Shown here: one piece after another, positions 30,004 through 39,882 of the stretch
Layout: every line of letters starts with the position of its first letter
Position numbering within the stretch: the first letter of the stretch is position 1
Source: Pseudomonas sp. 14P_8.1_Bac3
Lineage (GTDB): Bacteria; Pseudomonadota; Gammaproteobacteria; Pseudomonadales; Pseudomonadaceae
Assembly: GCF_025466085.1 (NCBI RefSeq)
Contig: NZ_JANLOD010000041.1
Span: 1-64,000, forward strand
Reading direction: 5' to 3'
Length of the DNA stretch: 64,000 bases
The notes under the pieces: generated by a model
What the model was told of the DNA's origin: nothing
Databases searched by the model: none
Seen by the model: only the letters and a program-made list of their open reading frames with translations
Made by a program: the position numbers and the translations under genes

Positions 30004-31686
30004 TCACTTGCCAGTAATCATTGGCAGGTTCAGCCCTTGTTCCTTGGCGCAGTCGATCGCGATCTGGTAACCCGCATCGGCGTGACGCATCACACCCGTC
30101 GCCGGGTCGTTGTGCAACACGCGAGCGATACGCTCGGCCGCTTCGTCCGTACCGTCGCAGACGATCACCATGCCCGAGTGCTGGGAGAAGCCCATGCCGA
30201 CGCCGCCGCCGTGGTGCAGCGACACCCAGGTCGCGCCGCTCGCGGTGTTGAGCAGGGCGTTGAGCAGTGGCCAGTCGGACACGGCGTCGGAACCGTCCTG
30301 CATCGACTCGGTTTCGCGGTTAGGGCTCGACACCGAACCGGAGTCCAGGTGGTCGCGACCGATCACGATTGGCGCCGACAGCTCGCCGCTGCGCACCATT
30401 TCGTTGAACGCCAGGCCGAGCTTGGCGCGCAGGCCCAGGCCAACCCAGCAGATACGTGCCGGCAGACCCTGGAAGCTGATGCGCTCGCGGGCCATGTCCA
30501 GCCAGTTGTGCAGGTGCGCGTCGTCCGGGATCAGCTCTTTGACTTTGGCGTCGGTCTTGTAGATGTCTTGCGGATCGCCAGACAGTGCCGCCCAGCGGAA
30601 CGGGCCGATGCCACGGCAGAACAGCGGACGGATGTACGCCGGCACGAAGCCCGGGAAGTCGAAGGCGTTTTCCACGCCCACTTCCTGAGCCATCTGACGG
30701 ATGTTGTTGCCGTAGTCGAAGGTCGGGATGCCTTGCTTCTGGAATTCCAGCATGGCTTTGACGTGCACGGCCATCGACTGCTTGGCTGCCTTGATCACGG
30801 CGGCCGGCTCGGTCTTGGCACGAGCGCGGTATTCGTCCCAGGTCCAGCCGGCCGGCAGGTAGCCGTTGAGCGGGTCGTGGGCGCTGGTCTGGTCGGTGAC
30901 CATGTCCGGGCGTACGCCGCGCCGGACCAGTTCCGGGAGGATTTCCGCCGCGTTGCCCAGCAGGGCGATGGAGATCGCCTTGCCTTCTTTGGTGTACTTC
31001 TCGATGCGGGCCAGCGCGTCGTCGAGGTCCTTGGCTTGCTCATCGACGTAACGGCTTTTCAAACGGAAATCGATGCTGACCTGCTGGCATTCGATGTTCA
31101 GCGAGCACGCACCCGCCAGGGTGGCGGCCAGTGGTTGAGCGCCGCCCATGCCGCCGAGGCCTGCGGTCAGGACCCAACGACCTTTCAGGTCATCGTTGTA
31201 GTGCTGGCGACCGGCTTCGACGAAGGTTTCGTAGGTGCCCTGGACGATGCCCTGGCTGCCAATGTAGATCCAGCTGCCGGCGGTCATCTGGCCGTACATG
31301 GCCAGGCCTTTGGCGTCGAGTTCGTTGAAGTGTTCCCAGCTCGCCCAGTGCGGTACCAGGTTGGAGTTGGCGATCAGTACGCGCGGGGCATTGGTGTGGG
31401 TCTTGAACACGCCGACCGGCTTGCCGGATTGCACCAGCAGGGTCTCGTCGTCGTTCAGGTTGGTCAGGCTTTCGACGATCTTGTCGTAGCACTCCCAGTT
31501 ACGTGCCGCACGACCGATGCCGCCGTAAACCACCAGTTCCTTAGGGTTCTCGGCCACTTCCGGATCAAGGTTGTTCATCAGCATGCGCAGCGGCGCTTCG
31601 GTCAGCCAGCTCTTGGCGGTCAGCGTGTTACCGCGGGCAGCGCGGATTTCAACGTCACGAAACTTAGTAGGTTTAATGTCAGTCAC
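30004..31686 (-). CDS. hutU: urocanate hydratase HutU
   Basis: Converts urocanate to imidazolonepropionate using tightly bound NAD+; 560 residues, the normal length. Diagnostic segments are [39 protein letters not shown] for the nucleotide-binding region and [14 protein letters not shown]. The start is GTG with a strong GAGGAG ribosome site eight bases upstream. It is the first gene after the operator and sigma54-type promoter upstream, so it leads the long hut transcript. Confidence 0.97.
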   Translation of the reverse strand: MTDIKPTKFRDVEIRAARGNTLTAKSWLTEAPLRMLMNNLDPEVAENPKELVVYGGIGRAARNWECYDKIVESLTNLNDDETLLVQSGKPVGVFKTHTNAPRVLIANSNLVPHWASWEHFNELDAKGLAMYGQMTAGSWIYIGSQGIVQGTYETFVEAGRQHYNDDLKGRWVLTAGLGGMGGAQPLAATLAGACSLNIECQQVSIDFRLKSRYVDEQAKDLDDALARIEKYTKEGKAISIALLGNAAEILPELVRRGVRPDMVTDQTSAHDPLNGYLPAGWTWDEYRARAKTEPAAVIKAAKQSMAVHVKAMLEFQKQGIPTFDYGNNIRQMAQEVGVENAFDFPGFVPAYIRPLFCRGIGPFRWAALSGDPQDIYKTDAKVKELIPDDAHLHNWLDMARERISFQGLPARICWVGLGLRAKLGLAFNEMVRSGELSAPIVIGRDHLDSGSVSSPNRETESMQDGSDAVSDWPLLNALLNTASGATWVSLHHGGGVGMGFSQHSGMVIVCDGTDEAAERIARVLHNDPATGVMRHADAGYQIAIDCAKEQGLNLPMITGK

Positions 31687-31819
31687 GAAAAAGACTCCTC
31701 AGCGATCAATCCAAACCAACCCTGGCAGTGGGCAAGTCAGCCTGCGCGCATCGTTGCGCCGCAAGCGAATCAGTGGACGTTGCGAGGAGTCTCGATCGAC
31801 TCATACGCATACGTCTTTA

Positions 31820-31833
31820 CTTGTACATACAAG
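31820..31833. promoter_or_regulatory. candidate HutC operator in front of hutU
   Basis: The palindrome CTTGTACATACAAG has perfect six-base arms and shares the core TGTA-N2-TACA with the site in the hutC-hutF gap. It lies about 135 bases before the hutU GTG and covers the predicted start point of the sigma54-type promoter. Confidence 0.65.
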
Positions 31834-31837
31834 CATA

Positions 31838-31853
31838 TGCAATCAAGCGGCCA
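31838..31853 (-). promoter_or_regulatory. candidate sigma54 promoter of the hutU unit
   Basis: Read on the minus strand it is TGGCCGCTTGATTGCA. The -24 GG and -12 GC are kept with exact spacing and a full TTGCA, with three changes from TGGCAYRNNNNTTGCW. The predicted start near 31826 falls inside the HutC operator. NtrC or CbrB activation is known for pseudomonad hut genes and is inferred here. Confidence 0.5.
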
Positions 31854-32181
31854 ACTTGTTGGATGGGCATTCAAGAAAAAGTCGGAAAAAGCGCTAAGGC
31901 CTGTAGGATAAGGGTTCTGAGGGAGATGAAATTTTTCGAAGGGATTTTGCGGAAGGGCTAACGGCTGTTACTTGAGCACGGTTTTGCGCCACGCTGGGGC
32001 GTTCGGTAACAAGTTGGTGCGATGAGGGAAACGATTTTCTACTGTAGGAGCGAGCAGGCTCCGGGCGGCGTTCCGACGATGGTCGTGAACGCTGACGGGG
32101 GGGAACCATATACCCCGCGGCGCTCTTGGGTTTCTCGCGAGCGTGCTCGCTCCTACAGGGGATAGTGCAAGGGATCAGGGA
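31854..32181. other. gene-free stretch between the hutU promoter and hutD
   Basis: No convincing coding sequence in this stretch. The short open frames lack ribosome sites and family resemblance. The right half carries REPIN-like pair 10; 31854-32042 could hold activator (NtrC or CbrB) sites for the hutU promoter, but I could not identify one. Confidence 0.5.
32043..32157. repeat. REPIN-like pair 10 (degenerate)
   Basis: The left arm is damaged (GTAGGAGCGAGCAGGCTCCG) and the right arm intact (TCGCGAGCGTGCTCGCTCCT), about 70 bases apart. It lies between hutD and the hutU promoter. Confidence 0.7.
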
Positions 32182-32751
32182 TCAGCGTGCAGTCAGTTCG
32201 ATAACGCAGCAGGCGCTGTCAATGGAGACTTCCACGAGACCGGCATTTTTCTCCAGTTGCAGGCAGTCATGGCGACCCAGTTGCTGGGCACTGCCATTGA
32301 TCATCACCTCAAGCGTATCACTGACACTGAACACCAGTACCGTCCCCGCTTCGCTGAAAAACCGCTGCTCGCCCTGCAGCCACTGCAACCGCGCGCTGTA
32401 ACGCTTTGGCGCATAGATCAGGTTGAAATCGCGGATCGGCCCACCCAGCAAGGTGCAGGACACCTGGCTCTCACCACTGAAGGCAAACGGGTCGATCGGC
32501 AACAACGGCCGCGTTGCCTGGCCGTCAACTGACAGGGTCATGCCATCGCCCTGCAACACCGTGATAATCCGCTCGTAACCCGCGAAGGTGGAAAACCCGC
32601 CCGACTCACCGATGTCGGCAATCGACAGGCGCCAGCCGAAGCCATCAAGGCCAGTTCCCGCATCGCGGGTAATTTCTTCAGTGCTGCCGCCGCCGTTTTT
32701 CCATGGCATGCGCGGGTAATCCCTGGCCCGTAGAACTTTGGTTTCTTTCAT
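32182..32751 (-). CDS. hutD: HutD family protein
   Basis: A 189-residue cupin-like protein of the HutD/Ves family, found in pseudomonad hut loci. Visible family segments are MPWKNGGGSTEEIT near the N-terminus, SGGFSTFAGYERIITVLQGDGM and the C-terminal DCLQLEKNAGLVEVS. It has no signal peptide. It has been proposed to govern the upper level of hut expression, but the mechanism is not known. It follows hutC by ten bases on the same message. Confidence 0.93.
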   Translation of the reverse strand: MKETKVLRARDYPRMPWKNGGGSTEEITRDAGTGLDGFGWRLSIADIGESGGFSTFAGYERIITVLQGDGMTLSVDGQATRPLLPIDPFAFSGESQVSCTLLGGPIRDFNLIYAPKRYSARLQWLQGEQRFFSEAGTVLVFSVSDTLEVMINGSAQQLGRHDCLQLEKNAGLVEVSIDSACCVIELTAR

Positions 32752-32761
32752 TGATAGCGCT

Positions 32762-33511
32762 CTATTTATGGAACCGACCTTCCAGACGATGACGGGAGCC
32801 GGGGTGAATCAAACGTGCAGCGGTCACCGGCTGACGGCCGGACCAGGTGCGACGGCGAATCAGCAGGCACGGCTCGCCCTTTTCAATCTGCAGCAATTTG
32901 CACTCGGACGCCTCGGCCAGAATCGCCTCAACCACGTGCTCGCCTTCGGTCAGCGGCGCGACCTGGTTCAGGTAGGCGTAAGGCGTTTGCAGGGTGAAGT
33001 CCTGCTTGAGGTAATCGGGGGCCACCAGCGCGTTCACGAAACGGTCTTCGATCTGCACCGGGATGTCGTTTTCGAAATGCACGATCAGCGAATGAAAAAC
33101 CTTTTGCCCTTCACGCATGTCCAGCGCCAGGGCGCGCTCGGAACCGGCGGCCTCTTCCTCGAGGGTGATGACCTGGCAGGTGTGGCGGTGGCCGCGGGAG
33201 GCGATTTCGTCGGCGATGTTGTGCACTTCAAACAGCGCGGACTGGCTTTTCGGCTCGGCGACGAACGTGCCGACCCCCTGCATGCGAACCAGCAGACCGT
33301 CGGCAGTCATCTCGCGTAGCGCGCGGTTGATGGTCATGCGGCTGAAACCGAGCTGGCTGACCAGCTCGCTTTCCGACGGAACGCGGTAGTGCGGCGGCCA
33401 GTTTCCACTGTCGATTTGCTGGGTGATCATCTGTTTGACGCGGGCGTACAAGGGCGCCGGACTGTCGCCCATGTTCGCGGCCAACGGTGACACTGCAGGC
33501 GGAGTCGGCAC
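32762..33511 (-). CDS. hutC: histidine utilisation repressor HutC (GntR family)
   Basis: A 249-residue GntR/HutC-subfamily regulator. The winged helix-turn-helix is at about 20-85 (YRVPSESELVSQLGFSRMTI, NRALREMTADGLLVRMQGVG). A UTRA ligand-binding domain follows (SALFEVHNIADEIASRGH, VNALVAPDYLKQD). In this family urocanate is the inducer that releases the DNA. The start is GTG with AAGGA six bases upstream. It is divergent from hutF and followed by hutD; the operator in the hutC-hutF gap suggests it also controls itself. Confidence 0.95.
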   Translation of the reverse strand: MPTPPAVSPLAANMGDSPAPLYARVKQMITQQIDSGNWPPHYRVPSESELVSQLGFSRMTINRALREMTADGLLVRMQGVGTFVAEPKSQSALFEVHNIADEIASRGHRHTCQVITLEEEAAGSERALALDMREGQKVFHSLIVHFENDIPVQIEDRFVNALVAPDYLKQDFTLQTPYAYLNQVAPLTEGEHVVEAILAEASECKLLQIEKGEPCLLIRRRTWSGRQPVTAARLIHPGSRHRLEGRFHK

Positions 33512-33576
33512 GGTTAATCCTTGGTCATTGGGTAGAAGTTGCTAGCTTGCCGGAGTTTACCGAGCAGGCAAACGTC

Positions 33577-33592
33577 TGTATATGTATATACA
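33577..33592. promoter_or_regulatory. candidate HutC operator between hutC and hutF
   Basis: The sequence TGTATATGTATATACA contains the core TGTA-N2-TACA (33583-33592) seen in the hutU operator. It lies 27 bases before the hutF ATG in an otherwise AT-rich gap, placed to control both divergent genes. Confidence 0.6.
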
Positions 33593-33618
33593 AATAACAC
33601 ACGATGGGGTGCTGAACC

Positions 33619-34983
33619 ATGTCCGCCTTCTTTGCCGAACGCGCGCTGCTGCCTAGTGGATGGGCCAACAATGTACGTCTAGAGGTCAGCGCCGATGGCG
33701 TGTTGACCCAAATCCAGGCCGATTCCCACGCAGAAGGCGCCGAACGGCTAAACGGTCCGTTGTTGCCGGGAATGCCGAATCTGCACTCCCACGCGTTCCA
33801 GCGCGCGATGGCAGGATTAGCGGAAGTGGCCGGCAATCCGAACGACAGTTTCTGGACCTGGCGCGACCTAATGTATCGCCTCGTCGGGAAAATCAGCCCG
33901 GACCAGCTCGGCGTCATTGCCCGTCAGCTGTACATCGAAATGCTCAAGGCCGGTTACACCTCGGTCGCGGAATTTCACTACGTGCACCACGACACCAGCG
34001 GCCAACCGTACGCCGATCCCGCCGAACTGGCGTTGCGCATCAGCCAGGCCGCCAGCTCCGCCGGCATCGGTTTGACCCTGCTGCCAGTGCTCTACAGCCA
34101 TTCCGGTTTTGGCGGCCAGACGCCGAACGACGGCCAGCGTCGCTTTATCAACAGCACGGACAATTACCTGAATCTGCAGTCGCGCTTGCAGCCGCTCCTG
34201 GCGCAGCAATCGGCGCAATCATTGGGCCTGTGTTTCCACTCGTTGCGCGCGGTCACACCACAGCAGATCAGCGAGGTGCTGGCCGCCAGTGATCAGCAGT
34301 GCCCGGTGCACATTCACATTGCCGAGCAGCAGAAGGAAGTCGACGACTGCCTGAGCTGGAGTGGCCGCCGTCCGCTGCAATGGCTGTACGAAAACACTGA
34401 AGTCGATCAGCGCTGGTGCCTGGTCCACGCGACTCACGCCAACCCGGAAGAAGTCACGCTGATGGCCAAGAGTCGCGCCATTGCCGGCCTGTGCCTGACC
34501 ACCGAGGCCAACCTCGGCGACGGGATTTTCCCGGCGGTGGATTTCCTCGCGCAGGGCGGGCGCATGGGCATCGGTTCCGACAGCCATGTGTCGCTGAGCG
34601 TGGTGGAAGAGTTGCGCTGGCTGGAATACGGCCAGCGTCTGCGTGATCAGCGGCGTAATCGTTTGTATGGCGCGGATCAGCCAATGGTCGGCCGCACACT
34701 GTACGACGCCGCGCTGGAGGGTGGCGCGCAGGCGCTGGGCCAACCGATTGGTGCGCTGGAAGTTGGAAAGCGGGCGGATTGGCTGGTGCTGGACGGCAAC
34801 GATCCCTACCTGGCGACTGCCAGAGGTGACGGGATTTTGAACCGCTGGTTATTTGCCGGTGGCGATCGTCAGGTGCGCGATGTGCTGGTCAATGGCCGAT
34901 GGGTGGTGCGCGATGGGCGGCATGCCGGCGAAGAAGAGAGCAACCGCGCGTTCACTCAGGTCCTGCGCGAGCTCCTGGGCTGA
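33619..34983 (+). CDS. hutF: formimidoylglutamate deiminase HutF
   Basis: Deaminates N-formimino-glutamate to N-formyl-glutamate, the fourth step of the five-step pathway. The 454-residue amidohydrolase has metal motifs PNLHSHAFQRAM, HIHIAEQQKEVDD and the later IGSDSHVSLSV. Divergent from hutC, it needs HutG (formylglutamate deformylase) as the next enzyme, which is present. The ATG agrees with the family start. Confidence 0.96.
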   Translation: MSAFFAERALLPSGWANNVRLEVSADGVLTQIQADSHAEGAERLNGPLLPGMPNLHSHAFQRAMAGLAEVAGNPNDSFWTWRDLMYRLVGKISPDQLGVIARQLYIEMLKAGYTSVAEFHYVHHDTSGQPYADPAELALRISQAASSAGIGLTLLPVLYSHSGFGGQTPNDGQRRFINSTDNYLNLQSRLQPLLAQQSAQSLGLCFHSLRAVTPQQISEVLAASDQQCPVHIHIAEQQKEVDDCLSWSGRRPLQWLYENTEVDQRWCLVHATHANPEEVTLMAKSRAIAGLCLTTEANLGDGIFPAVDFLAQGGRMGIGSDSHVSLSVVEELRWLEYGQRLRDQRRNRLYGADQPMVGRTLYDAALEGGAQALGQPIGALEVGKRADWLVLDGNDPYLATARGDGILNRWLFAGGDRQVRDVLVNGRWVVRDGRHAGEEESNRAFTQVLRELLG

Positions 34984-34996
34984 CACAAAACAAAAA

Positions 34997-35085
34997 TGTG
35001 GGAGCCAGCCTGCTGGCGATAGCGGCATATCAGTCGACAGAGTGGGTGACTGATACAAGCTATCGCCAGCAGGCTGGCTCCCACA
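34997..35085. repeat. REPIN-like pair 11
   Basis: GCC-type inverted pair (GGGAGCCAGCCTGCTGGCGA and TCGCCAGCAGGCTGGCTCCC) about 40 bases apart, between the convergent hutF and lipocalin genes. Confidence 0.9.
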
Positions 35086-35103
35086 GTTGTTTTGTTGCGT
35101 TCG

Positions 35104-35673
35104 TCAGTTCGAGGTCTTGGCCATCTGCGTATCCGTCGCCCGCCAGATCAGTCGCGTGGTGTCGTAGCCCTGCTGGCGCGCCTTGCTTAGCAGCTCTTCG
35201 CGCACCACCCCATTGACCGTCGGGGTCCGCGACAGCAACCACAGATAGCGACGGCTCGGATCACCGACGATGGCGGTCTTGTAGTCATCGCTGACGTACA
35301 ACACCCAATACTCGCCCTTCGCCACGCCCGGTATCAGCCGTGAAAACCAGGTGTCGAACTCGACCCAGAGCTTGTCGGTCTTGCCTGGCACCTGGGGATA
35401 AGCGGTGCCCTTGGCCTCTTCCCATTGCCAGTCCGCGGTCAGGCAGCGGTTCAGCACGATCACATTGCCGTCTGGCTTGAGGGTGTAGTGGGCTTCAGAT
35501 TGCGCGCAGTTGCGCTGGAAATACATCGGCAAACGCGCCAACTCGTACCAGGTCCCTTGGTACTTTTTCAGATTGACGTTGTTGACGGTTTTCGGCGCCA
35601 ACGGATCTTCGCCAGAAGTGGCGCAGCCAGCCAGTACCAGGCCGGCAAAAAGGAGGATCAATAACCGCTTCAT
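35104..35673 (-). CDS. blc: outer-membrane lipocalin (Blc-type lipoprotein)
   Basis: A 189-residue lipoprotein with a type II signal (LLILLFAGLVLAGC, lipobox LAGC). The bacterial lipocalin signatures NLKKYQGTWYELARLP and DDYKTAIVGDPSRRYLWLLS are present. Lipocalins bind small lipids such as lysophospholipids and are anchored to the outer membrane. It is followed by a second small lipoprotein gene on the other side of a 31-base gap, read in the same direction. Confidence 0.92.
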   Translation of the reverse strand: MKRLLILLFAGLVLAGCATSGEDPLAPKTVNNVNLKKYQGTWYELARLPMYFQRNCAQSEAHYTLKPDGNVIVLNRCLTADWQWEEAKGTAYPQVPGKTDKLWVEFDTWFSRLIPGVAKGEYWVLYVSDDYKTAIVGDPSRRYLWLLSRTPTVNGVVREELLSKARQQGYDTTRLIWRATDTQMAKTSN

Positions 35674-35704
35674 TGTTTTTCTCCCGCGGGCGCATCGCCC
35701 CGGA

Positions 35705-35959
35705 TTACTTCAGGCCTTGACCCGAAAACATCAACACTTTGTCACCGGCATACTGCACGCTGATAAAGCTGTTCTTGTCGCCCCAAGTGCAACTCGACAT
35801 GCCGAGCGCGCCCGAACAGTCAGTGGGTTTGCCGAGCAAGGTTTCAACCTCGGCCTTGGCCATGCCCGCCGACAGTTTGGAGTAGTTTTCCTGATTGACC
35901 TTGCCGCACGCGGCCAGCAACACGCAGAACGAAAGCAGAGCGATGGAGCGCAGCGACAT
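35705..35959 (-). CDS. small lipoprotein, DUF3862/BLIP-like fold
   Basis: An 84-residue protein with a lipoprotein signal (IALLSFCVLLAACG). The mature part begins KVNQENYSKLSAGMAKAEVE and shows the two-cysteine pattern TDCSGALGMSSCTWGD of DUF3862-like small lipoproteins. The ATG at 35959, with GGAG about seven bases upstream, is chosen over a longer frame without signal features. Its function is unknown. Confidence 0.8.
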   Translation of the reverse strand: MSLRSIALLSFCVLLAACGKVNQENYSKLSAGMAKAEVETLLGKPTDCSGALGMSSCTWGDKNSFISVQYAGDKVLMFSGQGLK

Positions 35960-36240
35960 GGTGGAACTCCTGGTGCGAATGGGGATTGGCAGGGTGCCAA
36001 GCAGAAGCTTAGAAGAGAAAACCCCTATCTGGTTCCCTGACAAACCGCCTATTTCTTGGGCCGCTCGTCTGCCTTTTGCCGAAAAATCAGCCACTTTCTT
36101 TTGCTGTTGAGCATTTCGTCGGTTTTGGCCAGATCCGCCTAATCTTTGGCGCCGGGCAGTCGACATAAAAGCAGCGCAAAGCCCGTTCCTATGGCAAATT
36201 GGCGCCCCTGTCGACCAGCCTCTCCGCGGTAGTTCATTTA

Positions 36241-38133
36241 ATGACCAGAAACATGAAGTTCAGCCACAAGATTTTGTTGGCTGCCGCCCTCGTGGTGGCT
36301 GTTGCCTTTGCCTGCTTCATCCTCTTCAACGACTACCGACAACGCCAGACCCTGCGCAGCAGCACCGAATCGTCCATGCAGGAACTCGGCAGCCTGACCA
36401 CCAGTAATATCCAGACCTGGCTGGAAAGCCGCATCCAGTTGCTGCAATCGCTGTCGCAACAGATCGCGGTGGACGGCAGCGCCCCGGCCAGCCTCCAACG
36501 CGCCATCGACCTGCCCGCCTACACCGGCAACTTTCAGTTGAGCTACTTCGGCGGCACCGACGGCGTGATGTTTTCGATTCCGGCCGGCAATCGCGCATCC
36601 GACTACGACCCGCGGGCCCGCGGCTGGTACAAGGCGGCCAATGGCGCACAAAAGACCATCGTCACCGAGCCGTACATCGCAGCCTCCTCCGGCAAGCTGG
36701 TGATCACCGTCGCCACCCCGGTGCAGCATCAGAACCAGATGATCGGTGTCGCTGGCGCCGATATTGACCTGTCCAGCGTCAGCGCCATCATCAACTCGCT
36801 GAACTTCGGCGGCCACGGCCACGCGTTCATCGTCAGCGCCGACGGCAAGATCCTGATTCACCCGGACAGCAAACTGATCCTGAAGAACCTGAGCGAGGCC
36901 TATCCCGACAGCGCGCCACAAATCAGTCCGGGCATGAAAGAGGTCGAGATCGACGGCCAACGCCAGTTCATCTCCTTCACCCACGTCAACGGCGTGCCGT
37001 CAGCCGACTGGTACGTGGCGCTGGTGCTGGACCAGGACACGGCGTTCGCAATGCTCAGCGAATTCCGCACCTCGGCGATCGTCGCCATGGTGATTGCGGT
37101 GGTGATCATCATCGCCTTGCTGGGCATGTTGATCAGTTTCCTGATGCAGCCGCTGCTGACCATGGGCCGCGCCATGCATGACATTGCCGAAGGCGAAGGT
37201 GACCTGACCAAGCGCCTGACCATTCATGGTCACGACGAATTCGGGGCGTTGGGCACCTCGTTCAACCGCTTCGTGGAACGCATCCACACGTCGATCCGCG
37301 AAGTGTCTTCGGCCACCGGCCAGGTCAACGAAGTCGCCCTGCGCGTGGTCGCCGCGTCAAACTCGTCGATGTACAACTCCGACCAGCAAGCCTCGCGCAC
37401 CAGCAGCGTCGCTGCGGCCATCAACGAACTGGGGGCCGCCGCCCAGGAAATCGCCCAGAACGCCGCCCTCGCCTCACAGCATTCAAGCGACGCCCGTGCA
37501 CTGGCCGAAGACGGTCAGCAGGTGGTGGATAAAACCATCGCGGCGATGCATCAGCTGTCGGCGAAGATCAGCGATTCCTGCGGCAACATCGAAACCCTGA
37601 ACAGCAACACGGTGAACATCGGGCAGATTCTGGAAGTGATCACCAGCATCTCCCAGCAGACCAACCTGTTGGCGTTGAACGCCGCCATCGAAGCGGCGCG
37701 CGCCGGTGAAGCCGGACGCGGTTTTGCCGTGGTGGCCGACGAAGTGCGCAACCTCGCGCACCGCACGCAGGACTCGGCGCAGCAAGTGCAGAAGATGATC
37801 GAAGAACTGCAAGTCGGCGCCCGCGAAGCGGTGAGCACCATGACCGACAGCCAGCGCCAGAGTGAAAGCAGTGTCGGCATCGCCAACCAGGCTGGCGAAC
37901 GCCTGGGCAGCGTGACCCAGCGCATCGGCGAAATTGACGGCATGAACCAGTCGGTGGCCACGGCGACGGAAGAGCAGACGGCGGTGGTGGAGTCGATCAA
38001 TGTCGACATTACCGAGATCAACACGCTGAACCAGGAAGGGGTGGAAAACCTGCAGGCGACGTTGCGGGCGTGCGCGGACCTTGAGCAGCAGGCGGCGCGG
38101 CTTAAGCAGTTGGTCGGTAGCTTCAGGATTTAG
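36241..38133 (+). CDS. amino-acid-sensing methyl-accepting chemotaxis protein (PctA-like, dCache)
   Basis: Chemoreceptor of 630 residues: membrane helix (about 11-30), a dCache periplasmic sensor (about 35-275), a second helix (about 278-302), HAMP, and a signalling hairpin with [18 protein letters not shown]. The residues of the amino-acid-binding motif of dCache are present: Tyr122, Arg127, Trp129, Tyr130 ([13 protein letters not shown]), Tyr145 (EPY) and Asp174 (AGADIDL). Amino acids are therefore the likely ligands, as for PctA. The ATG at 36241 aligns with the start of PctA; upstream in-frame starts are less likely. Confidence 0.92.
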   Translation: MTRNMKFSHKILLAAALVVAVAFACFILFNDYRQRQTLRSSTESSMQELGSLTTSNIQTWLESRIQLLQSLSQQIAVDGSAPASLQRAIDLPAYTGNFQLSYFGGTDGVMFSIPAGNRASDYDPRARGWYKAANGAQKTIVTEPYIAASSGKLVITVATPVQHQNQMIGVAGADIDLSSVSAIINSLNFGGHGHAFIVSADGKILIHPDSKLILKNLSEAYPDSAPQISPGMKEVEIDGQRQFISFTHVNGVPSADWYVALVLDQDTAFAMLSEFRTSAIVAMVIAVVIIIALLGMLISFLMQPLLTMGRAMHDIAEGEGDLTKRLTIHGHDEFGALGTSFNRFVERIHTSIREVSSATGQVNEVALRVVAASNSSMYNSDQQASRTSSVAAAINELGAAAQEIAQNAALASQHSSDARALAEDGQQVVDKTIAAMHQLSAKISDSCGNIETLNSNTVNIGQILEVITSISQQTNLLALNAAIEAARAGEAGRGFAVVADEVRNLAHRTQDSAQQVQKMIEELQVGAREAVSTMTDSQRQSESSVGIANQAGERLGSVTQRIGEIDGMNQSVATATEEQTAVVESINVDITEINTLNQEGVENLQATLRACADLEQQAARLKQLVGSFRI

Positions 38134-38148
38134 TGCCTGAACCAGCCC

Positions 38149-38242
38149 TTTCGCGAGCAGGCTCGCTCCCACATGGATCTTGGCCGTGCACAGAAACTGT
38201 GTTCACTGAAAAATCCAATGTGGGAGCGAGCCTGCTCGCGAA
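38149..38242. repeat. REPIN-like pair 12
   Basis: Inverted pair (TCGCGAGCAGGCTCGCTCCC and GGGAGCGAGCCTGCTCGCGA) about 45 bases apart, between the convergent chemoreceptor and DUF924 genes. Confidence 0.9.
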
Positions 38243-38266
38243 GATGGCATCTGCAACAATCAAGAC

Positions 38267-38869
38267 CTAAAACCGAGACCCCGGCTCCGAAAGAAACTCC
38301 ACTTCCTCAGCCGTAGACTCCCGCCCCAGCACCGCATTGCGATGCGGAAATCGTCCAAACCGCGCAATCACCCGCTGATGCTTTTCGGCATAGTTCAGGA
38401 AATCGGCAAACAGCTTCCGATCGCCCTCCGGCTGTTGCGCAATCAGATCGATATAGCGCGAAACCGCTTCGTTCTGCACCGCCAGATTCTCGCAATGCTC
38501 AAACACCAGATAAATGAACACCCGCTGAATCGGCCGCAACTGCCGATCGAAATCCGCGGCAATGCCTTGCGCCACCAGGGCCTGGGCCCGGAGATCGCCT
38601 GCGAAGGATTTGGGGGATTCGCGAAAGATCATTCGCGGGAGTTGATCCAGTAGCAGCACCAGGGCCAGCCAACCATCGGGGCGTTGCGCCCATTCGGTCA
38701 ATCCGCCGGCCAGTGCCTGCTCGACCCATTCCCCGAACCGCGTCTGCGCTTCGAGGTCCTGGCTGTCGCGCTTGCCGAACCATAACTTGCCCTTGTCAGC
38801 CGCTATGTCGTTCGGCGATTCGAGCGTTCCGAACCACCATTCGAGCAACGGCTGCCAGGGCGCAGTCAT
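38267..38869 (-). CDS. DUF924 family protein
   Basis: A 200-residue soluble helical protein of the DUF924 (TPR-like) family. Conserved segments are ALVLLLDQLPRMIFR, RVFIYLVFEHCENLAVQ and the C-terminal HQRVIARFGRFPHRNAVLGR. No catalytic function is established for the family. The gene starts three bases after the fbp stop, so it is probably co-transcribed with fbp. Confidence 0.88.
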   Translation of the reverse strand: MTAPWQPLLEWWFGTLESPNDIAADKGKLWFGKRDSQDLEAQTRFGEWVEQALAGGLTEWAQRPDGWLALVLLLDQLPRMIFRESPKSFAGDLRAQALVAQGIAADFDRQLRPIQRVFIYLVFEHCENLAVQNEAVSRYIDLIAQQPEGDRKLFADFLNYAEKHQRVIARFGRFPHRNAVLGRESTAEEVEFLSEPGSRF

Positions 38870-38871
38870 GT

Positions 38872-39882
38872 TTATTCCTTGTGGTAAGCCGTGACGCGCT
38901 CGACTTCTTCTTTCGAGCCGAGGAACACCGCGACTCGCTGGTGCAGGCCGTCAGGCTTGATATCGAGGATACGCTGATGGCCATCGGTGGAAGCGCCGCC
39001 GGCCTGCTCGACCAGGAACGACATCGGGTTAGCTTCGTACATCAGGCGCAGCTTGCCCGGCTTCGATGGCTCGCGGCTGTCGCGTGGGTACATGAACAAG
39101 CCACCACGGGTCAGGATGCGGTGTACGTCGGCAACCATCGCGGCCACCCAACGCATGTTGTAGTTCTTTTTCAGCGGGCCTTCATCGCCGGCCAGCAATT
39201 CGTCAACGTAGCGCTGCACCGGTGCTTCCCAGTGACGCTGGTTGGAGGCGTTGATCGCGAATTCCTGAGTGGACGCCGGGATCGTGATGTCTTCGTGGGT
39301 CAACACGAAGCTGCCCATTTCGCGGTCGAGGGTGAAACCTTTCACGCCGTCGCCCAAGGTCAGCACCAGCATGGTCTGCGGGCCGTAGATGGCATAACCG
39401 GCGGCAACCTGTTGGGTGCCGGGTTGCAGGAAGGCTTTTTCGTTCAGCGCTTCGTTCTGGCTCAGGTACTCGCTCGGGCAACGCAGCACCGAGAAGATCG
39501 TGCCGACCGGGGCGTTGATGTCGATGTTCGACGAACCGTCCAGTGGGTCGAATACCAGCAGATAGGCGCCTTTCGGGTACTTGCCCGGGATCTGGTAGGC
39601 ATTGTCCATTTCTTCGGACGCCATGCCGGCCAGGTGACCGCCCCATTCGTTGGCTTCGAGCAGGATCTCGTTGGAGATCACATCGAGTTTCTTCTGCACT
39701 TCACCTTGGACGTTTTCGGTGCCCATGCTGCCCAGAACACCACCCAGGGCGCCTTTGGACACGGCGTGGCTGATTTCTTTACAAGCGCGCGCCACCACTT
39801 CGATCAGGAAACGCAGATCGGCAGGGGTGTTGTTGCTACGGGTCTGCTCAATCAGATAGCGACTCAGGGTAACGCGGGACAT
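38872..39882 (-). CDS. fbp: fructose-1,6-bisphosphatase class 1
   Basis: Gluconeogenic phosphatase giving fructose 6-phosphate; 336 residues. The metal-site motif [20 protein letters not shown] and the active-site GGLFMYPRD are present. The ATG at 39882 ([18 protein letters not shown]) is the family start; the longer frame from 39972 has no support. Confidence 0.96.
   Translation of the reverse strand: MSRVTLSRYLIEQTRSNNTPADLRFLIEVVARACKEISHAVSKGALGGVLGSMGTENVQGEVQKKLDVISNEILLEANEWGGHLAGMASEEMDNAYQIPGKYPKGAYLLVFDPLDGSSNIDINAPVGTIFSVLRCPSEYLSQNEALNEKAFLQPGTQQVAAGYAIYGPQTMLVLTLGDGVKGFTLDREMGSFVLTHEDITIPASTQEFAINASNQRHWEAPVQRYVDELLAGDEGPLKKNYNMRWVAAMVADVHRILTRGGLFMYPRDSREPSKPGKLRLMYEANPMSFLVEQAGGASTDGHQRILDIKPDGLHQRVAVFLGSKEEVERVTAYHKE

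Noticed and set aside
31854..32042. Short open frames in the hutU-hutD gap
   Set aside because: No ribosome sites, no similarity, and composition unlike the coding regions.
36061..36100. GCCGAAAA as a sigma28 -10 upstream of the PctA-like gene
   Set aside because: No -35 resembling TAAAGTTT at the required 11-base distance.
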